From contig NZ_CP022013.1 in the NCBI RefSeq assembly GCF_003265225.1, positions 591,001 through 655,000 of the forward strand: a stretch of 64,000 bases of DNA, in the 5' to 3' direction. A program made the translations under genes and the position numbers. This DNA comes from Mergibacter septicus (GTDB lineage: Bacteria; Pseudomonadota; Gammaproteobacteria; Enterobacterales; Pasteurellaceae). Shown in pieces: positions 10,834 through 19,345 of the stretch; position 1 is the first letter of the stretch; the number at the start of each line of letters is the position of its first letter. Under the pieces are notes generated by a model. It was not told the DNA's origin. It saw nothing but the letters and a program-made list of their open reading frames with translations, and searched no databases.

Positions 10834-11556
10834 TTAATTATAGTTTGTTGATGTAAATTTTTGTAACCACAGTAGGAGTGGTAAATTAATGATATAGGCT
10901 AGGATTATACCGAACAATAGATCTATCGGATAGTGCATACCGAGTTTTATACGACTATATAGCACGGCTATAGCCCAACAGGCTGTAATAATTTGTAAAA
11001 TTTGACTTGATTTCTGTGTTGTTTGCCCAAGGTGCAACAAGCCTACGACAAGCAATAACCAAGTGGTAGCAAAAATAGTATGGCCAGAAGGGAAACTATA
11101 GCCTACTTCGTGCATTCTATGTTTGACTAACCATTCTGGTTGTTGCTTTTGATGATCTTGTACTAATTGTTGACGAGTTGGTTTAGAAAAATGGTAAAAA
11201 TGCTGGATTGAAACGGGGTCACCTGCAAACATCGCAACAACATAAGGACGAGGTTCAGCAAAAAAATGTTTTAAGCCAGTTTTTATGCCCTGAGTAAGAC
11301 CAAGAGAAACAATAATGGTTATAAGAATTAATTTCCAGTTTAAACGACGAATTAACAGCAAGAGTAAACAAAATAGAACAAGCGAGGTGAGAATAGCCCA
11401 AGGGTTACCACCACTTTGAGTAATTAAAAACCAGAAATAGTCGTTTGTAGAGATAGCATTATCGTTTTGCCATTGAGTGTGGGTTAATAAAAGACCAATA
11501 GGCAGAATTAATAAGAGTAAAGTGTAAAAGGTAAGTTTTTTAAACATATTAAACAT
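10834..11556 (-). CDS. pgpB: PAP2 membrane phosphatase, PgpB-like
   Basis: 240-residue membrane protein with about six hydrophobic segments and the complete PAP2 signature: KHFFAEPRP, SFPSGH and SRIKLGMHYPID. Members dephosphorylate phosphatidylglycerol phosphate and undecaprenyl pyrophosphate. Length and the loop between the first motif and PSGH resemble PgpB. Separate from nagK (52 bp) but on the same strand. Confidence 0.8.
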   Translation of the reverse strand: MFNMFKKLTFYTLLLLILPIGLLLTHTQWQNDNAISTNDYFWFLITQSGGNPWAILTSLVLFCLLLLLIRRLNWKLILITIIVSLGLTQGIKTGLKHFFAEPRPYVVAMFAGDPVSIQHFYHFSKPTRQQLVQDHQKQQPEWLVKHRMHEVGYSFPSGHTIFATTWLLLVVGLLHLGQTTQKSSQILQIITACWAIAVLYSRIKLGMHYPIDLLFGIILAYIINLPLLLWLQKFTSTNYN

Positions 11557-11733
11557 TCTTTGAAATTAATTATGGTAAAAATGTAGTTATTATGGCAGAA
11601 AATACCTTCCCTGCAAGGCGATTTAGAGAAAGAGTAATAAAATTTTATAAAAAACAAGATATAATCAATCTATTTAGGGAATATTGTCAAACTATTTTCT
11701 TTATAACAATAGAATTCTATTTAGGAGCAAATT

Positions 11734-12759
11734 ATGGCAACGATTAAAGATGTTGCAAAATTAGCTGGGGTTTCAACCACCACTGTCTCGCATGTGATTA
11801 ATCGCACTCGATATGTGGCTGAAGATACGAGTAAAGCAGTTTGGGCGGCAATTGAACAACTTCATTATTCACCTAGTGCAATAGCACGTAGTTTAAAGAT
11901 GAATTCAACAAAATCTATTGGAATGATCGTTACATCTAGCCAAGCCCCTTATTTTGCTGAAATTATTTTAGCAGTTGAAAATTATTGTTATCAGCTTGGT
12001 TATTCTCTGTTGTTATGTAATAGTCAAAATCATTTTGAACGCATTCAGAATAATTTGGTGGTATTAGAGAAAAAACGGGTTGATGGGGTATTAGTTATGT
12101 GTTCTGAATATACACCAGACTGCCTTGATTTATTGGAAAATTTTTCAATGTTACCAATGGTGGTGATGGATTGGGGGCCTAGTAACGCTAAAACAGATCT
12201 TATTCAAGATAATAGTTTTAAAGGTGGATATTTAGCTACACAGTATTTATTAGAATGTGGTCATCGTCAAATAGGGATTATTTCTGGTGATTTAAATAAA
12301 ACAATGGCAAAAGCACGTTACCAAGGTTTTCTTACTGCATTAACAGAAAATGGTTTAAAGGTGAATCCAGAATGGGTGAAAGAAGGGCATTTTGAACCTG
12401 AAGATGGTTATGAATGTATGCAACAAATTCTAGCATTAGAGCAACGTCCAACTGCAATTTTTTGTTGTAATGATACAATGGCATTAGGTGCAATGTCAGC
12501 AATTAATCAAGCGGGGTTAAGCGTACCAGAAGATTTTTCTATGATTGGTTATGATGATATTCATTCATCTCGTTATTATTCTCCGCCCTTAACAACAGTA
12601 CATCAATCGAAGGTTCGATTAGGGAAAATGGCAATGGATCTTTTATTAAAACGTATTGAAGATAAAAATTGTCAGTCAGAAAAATTACAGCTACAGCCTG
12701 AGTTAGTAATTAGAAAATCGGTAAAAAAATTGAGTAGTTTTTACTACTCAATTTTTTAA
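11734..12759 (+). CDS. purR: LacI-family repressor PurR
   Basis: 341 residues. N-terminal helix-turn-helix [23 protein letters not shown], hinge helix [10 protein letters not shown] and a periplasmic-binding-like effector domain. Remembered PurR sequences from Haemophilus share [38 protein letters not shown] and the ending ELVIRKSVK. RbsR is the main alternative, since [15 protein letters not shown] is also RbsR-like, but the effector-domain blocks fit PurR better. The last codons (for [11 protein letters not shown]) overlap a terminator hairpin, so the C-terminus is longer than usual. Confidence 0.82.
   Translation: MATIKDVAKLAGVSTTTVSHVINRTRYVAEDTSKAVWAAIEQLHYSPSAIARSLKMNSTKSIGMIVTSSQAPYFAEIILAVENYCYQLGYSLLLCNSQNHFERIQNNLVVLEKKRVDGVLVMCSEYTPDCLDLLENFSMLPMVVMDWGPSNAKTDLIQDNSFKGGYLATQYLLECGHRQIGIISGDLNKTMAKARYQGFLTALTENGLKVNPEWVKEGHFEPEDGYECMQQILALEQRPTAIFCCNDTMALGAMSAINQAGLSVPEDFSMIGYDDIHSSRYYSPPLTTVHQSKVRLGKMAMDLLLKRIEDKNCQSEKLQLQPELVIRKSVKKLSSFYYSIF
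12724..12757. terminator. Bidirectional terminator overlapping the purR 3' end
   Basis: Fifteen-base perfect stem AAAAAATTGAGTAGT / ACTACTCAATTTTTT around TTTT. The A-rich and T-rich flanks let it work in both directions, serving purR (+) and mepM (-), which converge here. It lies inside the last purR codons. Confidence 0.85.
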
Positions 12760-12772
12760 TGATAGTAAAAGA

Positions 12773-14170
12773 TTAGATAATTTGTAATTTCGTTTGTAAT
12801 TCTTTCGCACGTTGCAAGAAATCTTTACGTTCTTTACTGTTTAACGTGTTGTTAGTGCTAGGTAGTTTGACTGTCATTGGATTGACCGACACCCCATTAA
12901 TTCTCAATTCATAATGTAGATGTGGTCCTGTTGAGCGACCTGTATTCCCTGAAAGGGCAATTCGCTGACCTTTTTTTACTTTTTGTCCGATTTTAACTAA
13001 AGGTTTGCTTAAGTGCATATAGATCGTTTCATATTCTCGACCATGTCGCAATACTACATAATGCCCAGCCCCTGCTTTTTGATACGAAATGCGAGAAACA
13101 GTGCCATCACTTGGTGCAATAATTGGAGTGCCAATTGGCATGGCAAAATCTACGCCTTTATGTGGGCTAATGCGACCAGTAATAGGGTGCTTACGTTTTG
13201 GATTAAATGGTGATGAAATACGATATGGACGTAAAGTAGGATAGCGAGCAAAACCAGTACCAATCGTTTCACCATGTAAGTTATAGTAAGAACCATTGTT
13301 TGCCTGAATTGCATAATAACTTTTCTTACCTGTAATAATATGAATAGCTAAAACATTACCTTGTCCTGTCAGTTTACCATCAATATATTCACGAGAGATA
13401 AGTAACGAAAAACGATCACCTTTTTTTAGGCGTGTAATTTCAACTTGCCATTGTAATGCTGAACTTAATTGTTTTATTTGTCGAGCAGTAAGTCCAAGAT
13501 TTTTTAATGCAACATAAAGAGAAGAGTTAATTTCACCTGTTAAGATTTCTTCTTTCCAAATACCTTTTTTACTTATCATCTCTTTGGTAAATTTTCCATC
13601 TGCTTGGCGTTGAAAAATATATTCTTCTTTTTGTGAAATTTGCCAATCTAAATATTGCAAATTTCCATTTTTATCTATGGTCCAGTAAAATTGTTGACCT
13701 GGTTGTAAATTAGATAAAGATTTATCCACTTGCAATAATTCATGAACAGTATCAGCTTCTAAACCTGAAGAAGATAGAATATCGGCTAAAGTATCTCCTT
13801 TGGAGACGGTAGCATTGAATTGATTTTTAATTCGAATGGCTTGTTCTGCGGCATTTAATAAGTCATTAATAGCATCTTTCGCATCTTCAGGGAGATTAGC
13901 TTCATCATCATGAAAGTCTGTATCTATATCCTCATCATAAGAGGTAGGGTTAGGATCATTATTATCTGATGAAGCAATACCATCATTATAAGATTGACTA
14001 ATTGGAGTACCTTGATTATTTGAAACAGTATTTGATTGATGATGTTGAATAAAAGGATATAAAACAGCAAATATTACTAAGGTTAGTAAAAAAAGTAATG
14101 TTACCGATTTAATCCTCGCTTGATGTTTTAACTGCTTCAATCTTTCCCTGGCTAATTTTATATGTTTCAC
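12773..14170 (-). CDS. mepM: Murein DD-endopeptidase MepM-like (M23)
   Basis: 465 residues. Short cytoplasmic N-terminus, one membrane segment (VTLLFLLTLVIFAVLYPF), an acidic linker, an OapA/LysM-like region (KGDTLADILSSSGL) and a C-terminal LytM peptidase with HKGVDFAMPIGTPI, GHYVVLRHG and HLHYELR, the zinc ligands of active M23 enzymes. It cuts peptide cross-links during cell elongation. The start is GTG at 14168-14170. Its first codons and upstream region are repeated at 18214, where they form a truncated relic. Confidence 0.88.
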   Translation of the reverse strand: MKHIKLARERLKQLKHQARIKSVTLLFLLTLVIFAVLYPFIQHHQSNTVSNNQGTPISQSYNDGIASSDNNDPNPTSYDEDIDTDFHDDEANLPEDAKDAINDLLNAAEQAIRIKNQFNATVSKGDTLADILSSSGLEADTVHELLQVDKSLSNLQPGQQFYWTIDKNGNLQYLDWQISQKEEYIFQRQADGKFTKEMISKKGIWKEEILTGEINSSLYVALKNLGLTARQIKQLSSALQWQVEITRLKKGDRFSLLISREYIDGKLTGQGNVLAIHIITGKKSYYAIQANNGSYYNLHGETIGTGFARYPTLRPYRISSPFNPKRKHPITGRISPHKGVDFAMPIGTPIIAPSDGTVSRISYQKAGAGHYVVLRHGREYETIYMHLSKPLVKIGQKVKKGQRIALSGNTGRSTGPHLHYELRINGVSVNPMTVKLPSTNNTLNSKERKDFLQRAKELQTKLQII

Positions 14171-14312
14171 AATATTCCTATTTCTTAATTGTCATAAATT
14201 TTGGCATTGTACCCTATAATTTGATAATGAACAAAATAATAAAATTAAATTGTGGGTTATTTACGCTTAAATGATTGGTTATGATCTATATTTACAACTT
14301 ATTACATAAAAT

Positions 14313-14342
14313 AAATGCAGAAGTTGACTTCTGCATTTTTTT
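14313..14342. terminator. Duplicated operon terminator, left copy
   Basis: Near-palindrome AAATGCAGAAG...CTTCTGCATTT (14313-14338) with T-rich sequence on both sides. It is the copy of the hairpin at 18374-18399, which ends the inositol ABC operon. Confidence 0.6.
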
Positions 14343-14349
14343 ATTCAAT

Positions 14350-14738
14350 TTAAACCCGCTAAACGAGCCGCTTCTGGATTATTACCAACGATGGCATAGA
14401 TATAATGTCCCAAACGAGTTTTATGGCAGTGCTATAGCCAAGAATTGCGACTATTGCAAAGATAATAACGGGTATAGGAATACCAAGTAGCAAGTAGATA
14501 GCCACGTCCCCACAAATGATAGCCTAAATCAAAGCCAGCTATTGGTGTACCATCATTAATCACAAGTGTTAAACCACGCCAAATAGTCATACCACCAAGT
14601 GTAATATAGACTCATCGGTAAGAATAACAAAGGCCATACCAATAGCCATAATCCTGAAAATAGAGACTTCAGTTAAGATATTGAAGTTATTTCGTTCAGA
14701 TAAGAAAGCACTATTTGTAGCCAAAATAAAAATTAAGT
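14350..14738 (-). pseudogene. Remnant of a sugar ABC permease (copy of the gene at 18426-19454)
   Basis: Sequence closely follows internal blocks of the intact permease: 14350-14580 matches about 18771-19017 and 14600-14738 matches about 19213-19345. Several indels break the frame, and the 3' end and a middle block are deleted. No usable reading frame remains. It is a fossil of the duplication, not a gene. Confidence 0.85.
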
Positions 14739-14766
14739 AGATAAACAGTATTTGTACTGTTTATCT
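14739..14766 (-). terminator. Terminator of the exporter/peptide-enzyme unit
   Basis: Twelve-base perfect stem AGATAAACAGTA / TACTGTTTATCT around TTTG, 45 bp past the MFS stop codon. On the minus strand it is followed by ACTTAATTTTTATTTT. It marks the end of the foreign cluster and abuts the permease relic. Confidence 0.65.
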
Positions 14767-14810
14767 CAAAAACTTTAAGAATAATAATGAATACAATTAT
14801 TAGTAACCTT

Positions 14811-15972
14811 TTATTTATTATACTTTTTACTGTAGATATGAAATATTGTGATAAAAATTAGCATACAAAAGATTCCAGATATAAAAATTATTTTGCTAAA
14901 ATCCAAATAGTTAGATAACACGCCAATTAACCAAAATGAGAAAATCATTATCAAAGAGCATAGTGAGTTTACTGTAGATAAAATAGTTCCTCTATCATTT
15001 GGTGAAAGAGAGTGATTTAATAATACTCCGAGAGATGTATCTATAATCTCATAACTAATCAAAATTATAATGAAAGTTAAGGCCACCCATATACCGCCAA
15101 ACATAAGAGAAATACTTAGAAAACATAACAATAGTAAGGAAAATAGTATTATTGACCTTTTTTCTCCAATTAAATTAGCAATCCATCCTGAAAATACCGA
15201 TGAAAAAGCACTAAATAAAAAAGAAATAGAGTATATCCCGGAAATAAACAATAAAGAGAAATTATTATCTTTAAGAACCGTTTGATAATATAAGGTAATA
15301 GAAGAAAATACTCCTTGAAATATGGCAAGAGAAATGATCAATATATATATGTTTAATGATATATTGCGCAACATTTTAAATGTAGGAATATTTTCTCTGT
15401 CATGAATAAAATTTCTCTTATAAAAGTCTACTACAGAAAATAGAACAATTATTGCAATAAATTGACTAATAATTCCTAAATAAAATACTATATCCCACGC
15501 ATTATTCTCTGCGATTACTCCTCCTAAGAAAGAGCTTATTGCCAAAGCAGATATAGAAATGAAGTTATATCTCCCTATAATCTTATGATATAACTTTTTT
15601 CTTTTCTTAAATAAAAGTTCATCATAAATTAATGATTGTTCTGTTCCTGATAGTAATGCAATACCAAATCCATAAATAATGAAGAAAATAAATACAGAGA
15701 TATTATTTTCGGCAACAAGCATTCCTATAAGATAGATTATAGTACATACTAATCCTAAAAACATTGATATTTTTCGTCCAAACTTATCAGAAACGATTCC
15801 AGATGGAATTTCAAATATAAACATTGCTATATTTAATCCAATCTGAAAAAAAGGATATTTCATACATGGAAAATCCTTTACCTTGCAAATATATCATCCA
15901 TAAGCTTCTTTCAAAAAACAGGCTACTAAAAAAACCAAAAATAAGTACCTTTGATATATTATTTAATTTCAT
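14811..15972 (-). pseudogene. MFS exporter, frameshifted near the N-terminus
   Basis: Major facilitator transporter with EIPSGIVSDKFGRK, the loop 2-3 signature, and about twelve membrane segments. The longest frame starts at 15863 and lacks the first helix. A second frame begins at an ATG at 15970-15972, which overlaps the stop of the upstream GNAT gene. It codes MKLNNISKVLIFGFF and FFERSLWMIYLQGKG, a normal first helix. The two frames meet at a run of seven A's (15846-15852, T7 on the coding strand); one T fewer restores about 386 residues. It may be an exporter of the modified peptide, as MccC is in microcin C. Slippage, decay or a sequencing error would all explain the shift. Confidence 0.8.
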
Positions 15973-16999
15973 AAACAAACCTTTTCATCTCAAATAATTC
16001 TAAACATTCTATAATAAAATCAATATCATCTTCAGTAAATTCATTTTTTAATGAGGTAAATATATCATTTATATCTATCGTTGGATTAATATTTCCTATC
16101 ATACAAAAATCAATGTATTTATTGTAAATCATATTAGATAAACTATGTAGTAAATAGTCAATATTTCTACTCTCTAAATTAAGCCCTCTAGTATATTGGA
16201 ATTTTGACTCATCTAAGCAGACCCATCCTATGGATTCAAAAATAGGTATGAATTTAGCTAATGCAGATTCGACATATAATATTTTATTAGGGTATATTTG
16301 GTAAATATGTTCTAAAAATACTCTTAACATACCGCATCCTCTTATAATGGGATGGAAGATTATTCTATATAGCACTTTTATTTTATTGTTTATATTTAGC
16401 AAGCTATTATTTTCTTCATCATTAGAATAGGGTTATCTAAAAACTAAAACGCCAACAATATTTCCTTTATATACTAATTTATAGTAATCTGCATTATAAC
16501 TATTATTTATATGTTCTTCTGTTGAAGGGAAATAATGATATTTTTCTAATAATTTATATTCATGATATGTAGATTCTTCTATTATTATATCTTTTTTAAA
16601 TGGATTACTTTGTGAGATAGGGATTAGTTTTAGATTAATGTTTGAATATAAATCAAATGATAAGTGGCAATCAGGGAAAAGATATTCCTTTATATTCTCA
16701 TTATTTGATATTAATATAAATTTAAATTTATTAGAAAACCGTCTTAAATTGTAACTAATAAAATAGGCTGTATCTCTATCCAAATCACTGCAAAACTCAT
16801 CACAATAAACATTTTTTATTCCATTGGAAAGAATTAAGGCAATTAAGAATCTGAACTTTTGGCCAGAAGAAAGGTTATTATATGGAGTTAAATATAAGTA
16901 TGGTTCTGATAATCCAGAGATATTCAGAAAGTATATAGATTTTTTAAAAGAATATTTTAAAATATCTATTATAGGAAGATCACCATTACTTATTTTTAT
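15959..16999 (-). pseudogene. ABC-type ATPase fused to a GNAT acetyltransferase, 5' part lost and interrupted by a stop
   Basis: Read in one frame with a single TAA at 16433-16435. The upstream part has the ABC signature LSSGQ, Walker B VYCDEFCSDLD and then YHEYKLLEKYHY and GNIVGVLVF, which begin an acetyltransferase fold. After the stop the same frame continues PYSNDE and then LYRIIFHPIIRGCGM, whose R-G-x-G is the acetyl-CoA loop, and ESALAKFIPIFESIGW. This matches my memory of COG2401 (ABC ATPase fused to acetyltransferase). The Walker A half is missing: the frame joins directly to the ThiF start at about 16999. Two lesions make a functional ATPase unlikely. Confidence 0.72.
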
Positions 17000-17406
17000 A
17001 TCTTTTATACCTAGTCTCAGTAAGTTATCCAAAACAACGCATCCAATACCTCCAATCCCTAATAATAGAATTCTACTATTCGAGATAGTATTTTGAATAT
17101 CAATTGGAGATCTAGGGTCTCTAGAGTCCATTAAACTTTCAATGAGGTAAATATTTCTGTCTAATTCAGAATTTCAGAATTTTCATAATAATGAGTATAG
17201 TTTTTTATAATTAAATTATATTCAATTAAAACTTCTACTAGGTCATTGGGTAAGTCGCTTAAACTCCATTCTCTTTTTTTAAGGAGAGAAAAATATGTTT
17301 GAGTATCATCAAAAATCTCAACACATTTAGTACCTAAAAGAATTTTGGTACTAAACTCATCATAGTAAAGCAAAGCATCTGTCTTTAATTTATAATTTTT
17401 CCCCAT
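17000..17406 (-). pseudogene. E1/ThiF-like peptide-activating enzyme with PqqD-like recognition domain, broken
   Basis: From the ATG at 17404-17406 (GGAG 9 nt upstream), an 81-codon frame codes a winged-helix PqqD/RRE-like domain. It ends at a TAG at 17161. A tandem 8-bp repeat (17166-17181) sits just before that stop. Removing one copy joins the frame into NSELDRNIYLIESL and then RILLLGIGGIGCVVLDNLL, the nucleotide-binding loop of ThiF/MccB-type E1 enzymes. The rest of the adenylation domain is gone because the frame runs into the ABC-GNAT sequence at about 16999. Related enzymes adenylate the C-terminus of a precursor peptide. Confidence 0.75.
17166..17181. repeat. 8-bp tandem duplication that breaks the E1-like gene
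   Basis: TCAGAATT occurs twice head-to-tail (17166-17173 and 17174-17181). Eight extra bases shift the frame; deleting one copy fuses the recognition domain to the ThiF domain without a gap. Confidence 0.85.
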
Positions 17407-17425
17407 TTTAATAGCTCCAAACCTA

Positions 17426-17480
17426 TTGACAAGAAACTAGCTTAATAGTGTAAGCAAAAATTCCTTTTAATTATAAAAGG
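17426..17480 (+). promoter_or_regulatory. Candidate promoter and dyad upstream of the 25-residue peptide
   Basis: A consensus -35 TTGACA (17426-17431) is followed after 17 bp by TGTAAG (17449-17454), four of six -10 matches. Just downstream is a perfect dyad CCTTTTA-ATTA-TAAAAGG (17463-17480), either an operator or a leader hairpin. The region also lies between divergent transcripts (peptide rightwards, enzymes leftwards), a natural place for joint control. Confidence 0.45.
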
Positions 17481-17513
17481 TCTATATTCATTACTTTCTA
17501 AGTGAGGATATTT

Positions 17514-17591
17514 ATGAACAATAATGCAACTCAAAATAAACCAATGAAAGTTACTGCAAAACACGTTAGAGAAACTGTCACTCGTTGCTAG
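17514..17591 (+). CDS. Candidate precursor peptide, 25 residues, C-terminal Cys
   Basis: The ORF codes MNNNATQNKPMKVTAK followed by HVRETVTRC. A GTGAGGA ribosome-binding site ends about 7 nt before the ATG, and a 14-bp perfect terminator starts 20 bp after the stop, so this is a compact monocistronic unit. It faces the E1-like, ABC-GNAT and MFS genes. The layout resembles a precursor for a peptide-modification system such as microcin C, where an E1-like enzyme acts on the last residue. Known MccA peptides end in Asn; this one ends in Arg-Cys, with a single Cys. No lesion is visible. It has no clear signal peptide. A regulatory small RNA with a chance ORF is an alternative. Confidence 0.6.
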   Translation: MNNNATQNKPMKVTAKHVRETVTRC

Positions 17592-17611
17592 TTTCTTTTA
17601 ACTTCAATAAT

Positions 17612-17642
17612 AAAAAAAGAGTTGGTTTCCAACTCTTTTTTT
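17612..17642 (+). terminator. Strong terminator after the 25-residue peptide gene
   Basis: Fourteen-base perfect stem AAAAAAAGAGTTGG / CCAACTCTTTTTTT around TTT (17612-17625 with 17629-17642). Among the cleanest intrinsic terminators in the window. Confidence 0.92.
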
Positions 17643-18213
17643 ATTATAGGTCAACATAGTTGGCTCATGAAAATCATAAAACTATGCATATGGATAAAGA
17701 ACTTTAGCGTTGAGTACAATAAAAAATATTCTAGGGTAGCCTAAAATCTGCCTATTCCATGGGCGGATTATTATGATGAATAAACAAGAAATTAAAGACT
17801 TAGCCTTTCTCATAATACTCATAATGTATATATATCTACGTTTCCCTTTTTTGAACTACAGTTAGTGAGGAAAATGAAGTTTTATCTAGAATGTATGCAC
17901 ACGGTATCATGAATAAGGAATGATAGCAGGTATTTACAAGGTTCTATTCGATATGGTGGCACAGACTATTTAGAAAATGATGTGTTAGTGTTGTATATTA
18001 GTTCAGTTTAAGCTCACTTATACTGTATTTGAACTAAGAGCAGATTTAGATATGCCGAGTATTTTTGCTGCATAAAATGCAAGTAGGAAACAAGCAAAAA
18101 TTTGGGGATTATTAGAGGAATACAATTGAAACAACCCAACTAATCAAGTTGATCTCAAATATGTATCACATAGCTTAACTTCAGTGTATCAAGCACAAAA
18201 AATGTAATGAACT
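17643..18213. other. Non-coding stretch with decayed fragments
   Basis: 571 bp without an intact gene. On the + strand, short frames such as MNKQEIKDLAFL (17776 onward) and SIRYGGTDYLENDVLVLY (about 17941-18000) are each cut by stops. They look like remnants of one or more foreign genes, but I cannot assign a family. The stretch ends where the duplicated chromosomal sequence begins again. Confidence 0.5.
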
Positions 18214-19345
18214 TAATTTTATATGTTTCACAATATTCCTATTTCTTAATTGTTATAAATTTTGGTGTTGTACTCTATAAATTGATAATGAACAAAATAA
18301 TACAACCGATTTGTTGATTATTTACGCTTAAATAATTGGTTATGATCTATATTTACAACTTATTACATAAAATAAATGCAGAAGTTAACTTCTGCATTTT
18401 TATTCAATTTCAATTTAATTTAGCTTTAAATGGCTCCACGGCGATTTTTGGCATAGGTGTCGAAAGATACTGCGAGAATAATCACTAAACCGATAATAAT
18501 TTGTTGATAGTATGCAGAAACGTCCATTAATACTAAGCCATTAATTAAAACACCCATAATAATAGCACCGAAAATTGTACCAGTGACTCGTCCATATCCC
18601 CCCATTAATGATGTTCCACCAATAACAACGGAAGCGATAACACGGAGTTCAAATCCAACACCAGCAACGGATTCAGCACTACCTAATCTAGCACTTAAAA
18701 TAAACCCCGCTAATCCTGCTAATGCCCCCATCACAACATAAACACTGATTAAGGTGCGGTTAATATTTACACCCGCTAAACGAGCCGCTTCTGGATTACC
18801 ACCGACTGCATAGACATAACGTCCCCAACGAGTTTTATGTAGTGCTATGTAGCCAAGAATTGCGACTATTGCAAAGATAATAACGGGTACAGGAATACTG
18901 AATAGATCGCCACGTCCCCACCAACGATAACCTGAATCAAAGCCAGCTATTGGTGCACCATCATTAATTACAAGTGTTAAACCTCGCCAAATAGTCATAC
19001 CACCAAGTGTAATAATAAACGGAGGTAGTTTTAATTTTGTGATACCTAAGCCATTTAGCCAACCAATCGCAGTCCCCATAGCTAAGCAAACCACAATACC
19101 AATTAACCAGCTATATCCATGCCAAGCACCAACTTCAACCGTAACGGTATTGCTTCCTTTAATAATGTGGGCGGCAAAAATTGCACAAACGGCTAAAATT
19201 GAGCCGACGGAGAGATCTATCCCAGCGGTAAGAATAACAAAGGTCATACCAACAGCCATAATCCCGAAGATAGAAACTTCAGTTAAGATATTGAAGATAT
19301 TTCGTTCAGATAAGAAAGCACTATTTTGTAGCTGAAAAAAGATAA
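18214..19345. repeat. Right copy of the duplicated chromosomal segment
   Basis: Begins with a relic of the first mepM codons (GTG AAA CAT read on the minus strand), continues through the same intergenic region and hairpin as 14153 onward, and enters the intact permease gene. This copy retains the ancestral junction between the permease 3' end and the mepM promoter region. Confidence 0.8.
18374..18399 (-). terminator. Terminator of the inositol-type ABC operon
   Basis: Perfect 26-bp palindrome, AAATGCAGAAGTT joined to its complement, 27 bp after the permease stop. It is followed on the minus strand by ATTTATTTTATG. Confidence 0.75.

Larger units (their letters stand above)
14153..14738. repeat. 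Left copy of a duplicated chromosomal segment
   Basis: This stretch (first codons of mepM, its upstream region, a terminator hairpin and permease sequence) is repeated in the same orientation from 18214. The first 190 bp are about 90% identical by eye. Compared with the right copy, two blocks are missing: what corresponds to about 18413-18770 and 19018-19213. Flanking copies like this fit an old tandem duplication or Campbell-type integration that trapped the island between them. Confidence 0.8.

Noticed and set aside
14275-14490. 71-codon plus-strand frame
   Set aside because: Lies across the duplicated terminator and the permease relic on the wrong strand; no RBS or family likeness.
14811-15863. 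MFS exporter as a complete 350-residue gene
   Set aside because: The first membrane helix lies in another frame upstream with its own ATG overlapping the GNAT stop, so the short form is a truncation.
17514-17591. Calling the peptide a microcin C precursor (MccA)
   Set aside because: MccA-type peptides known to me end in Asn; this ends in Cys, so only a layout analogy is claimed.
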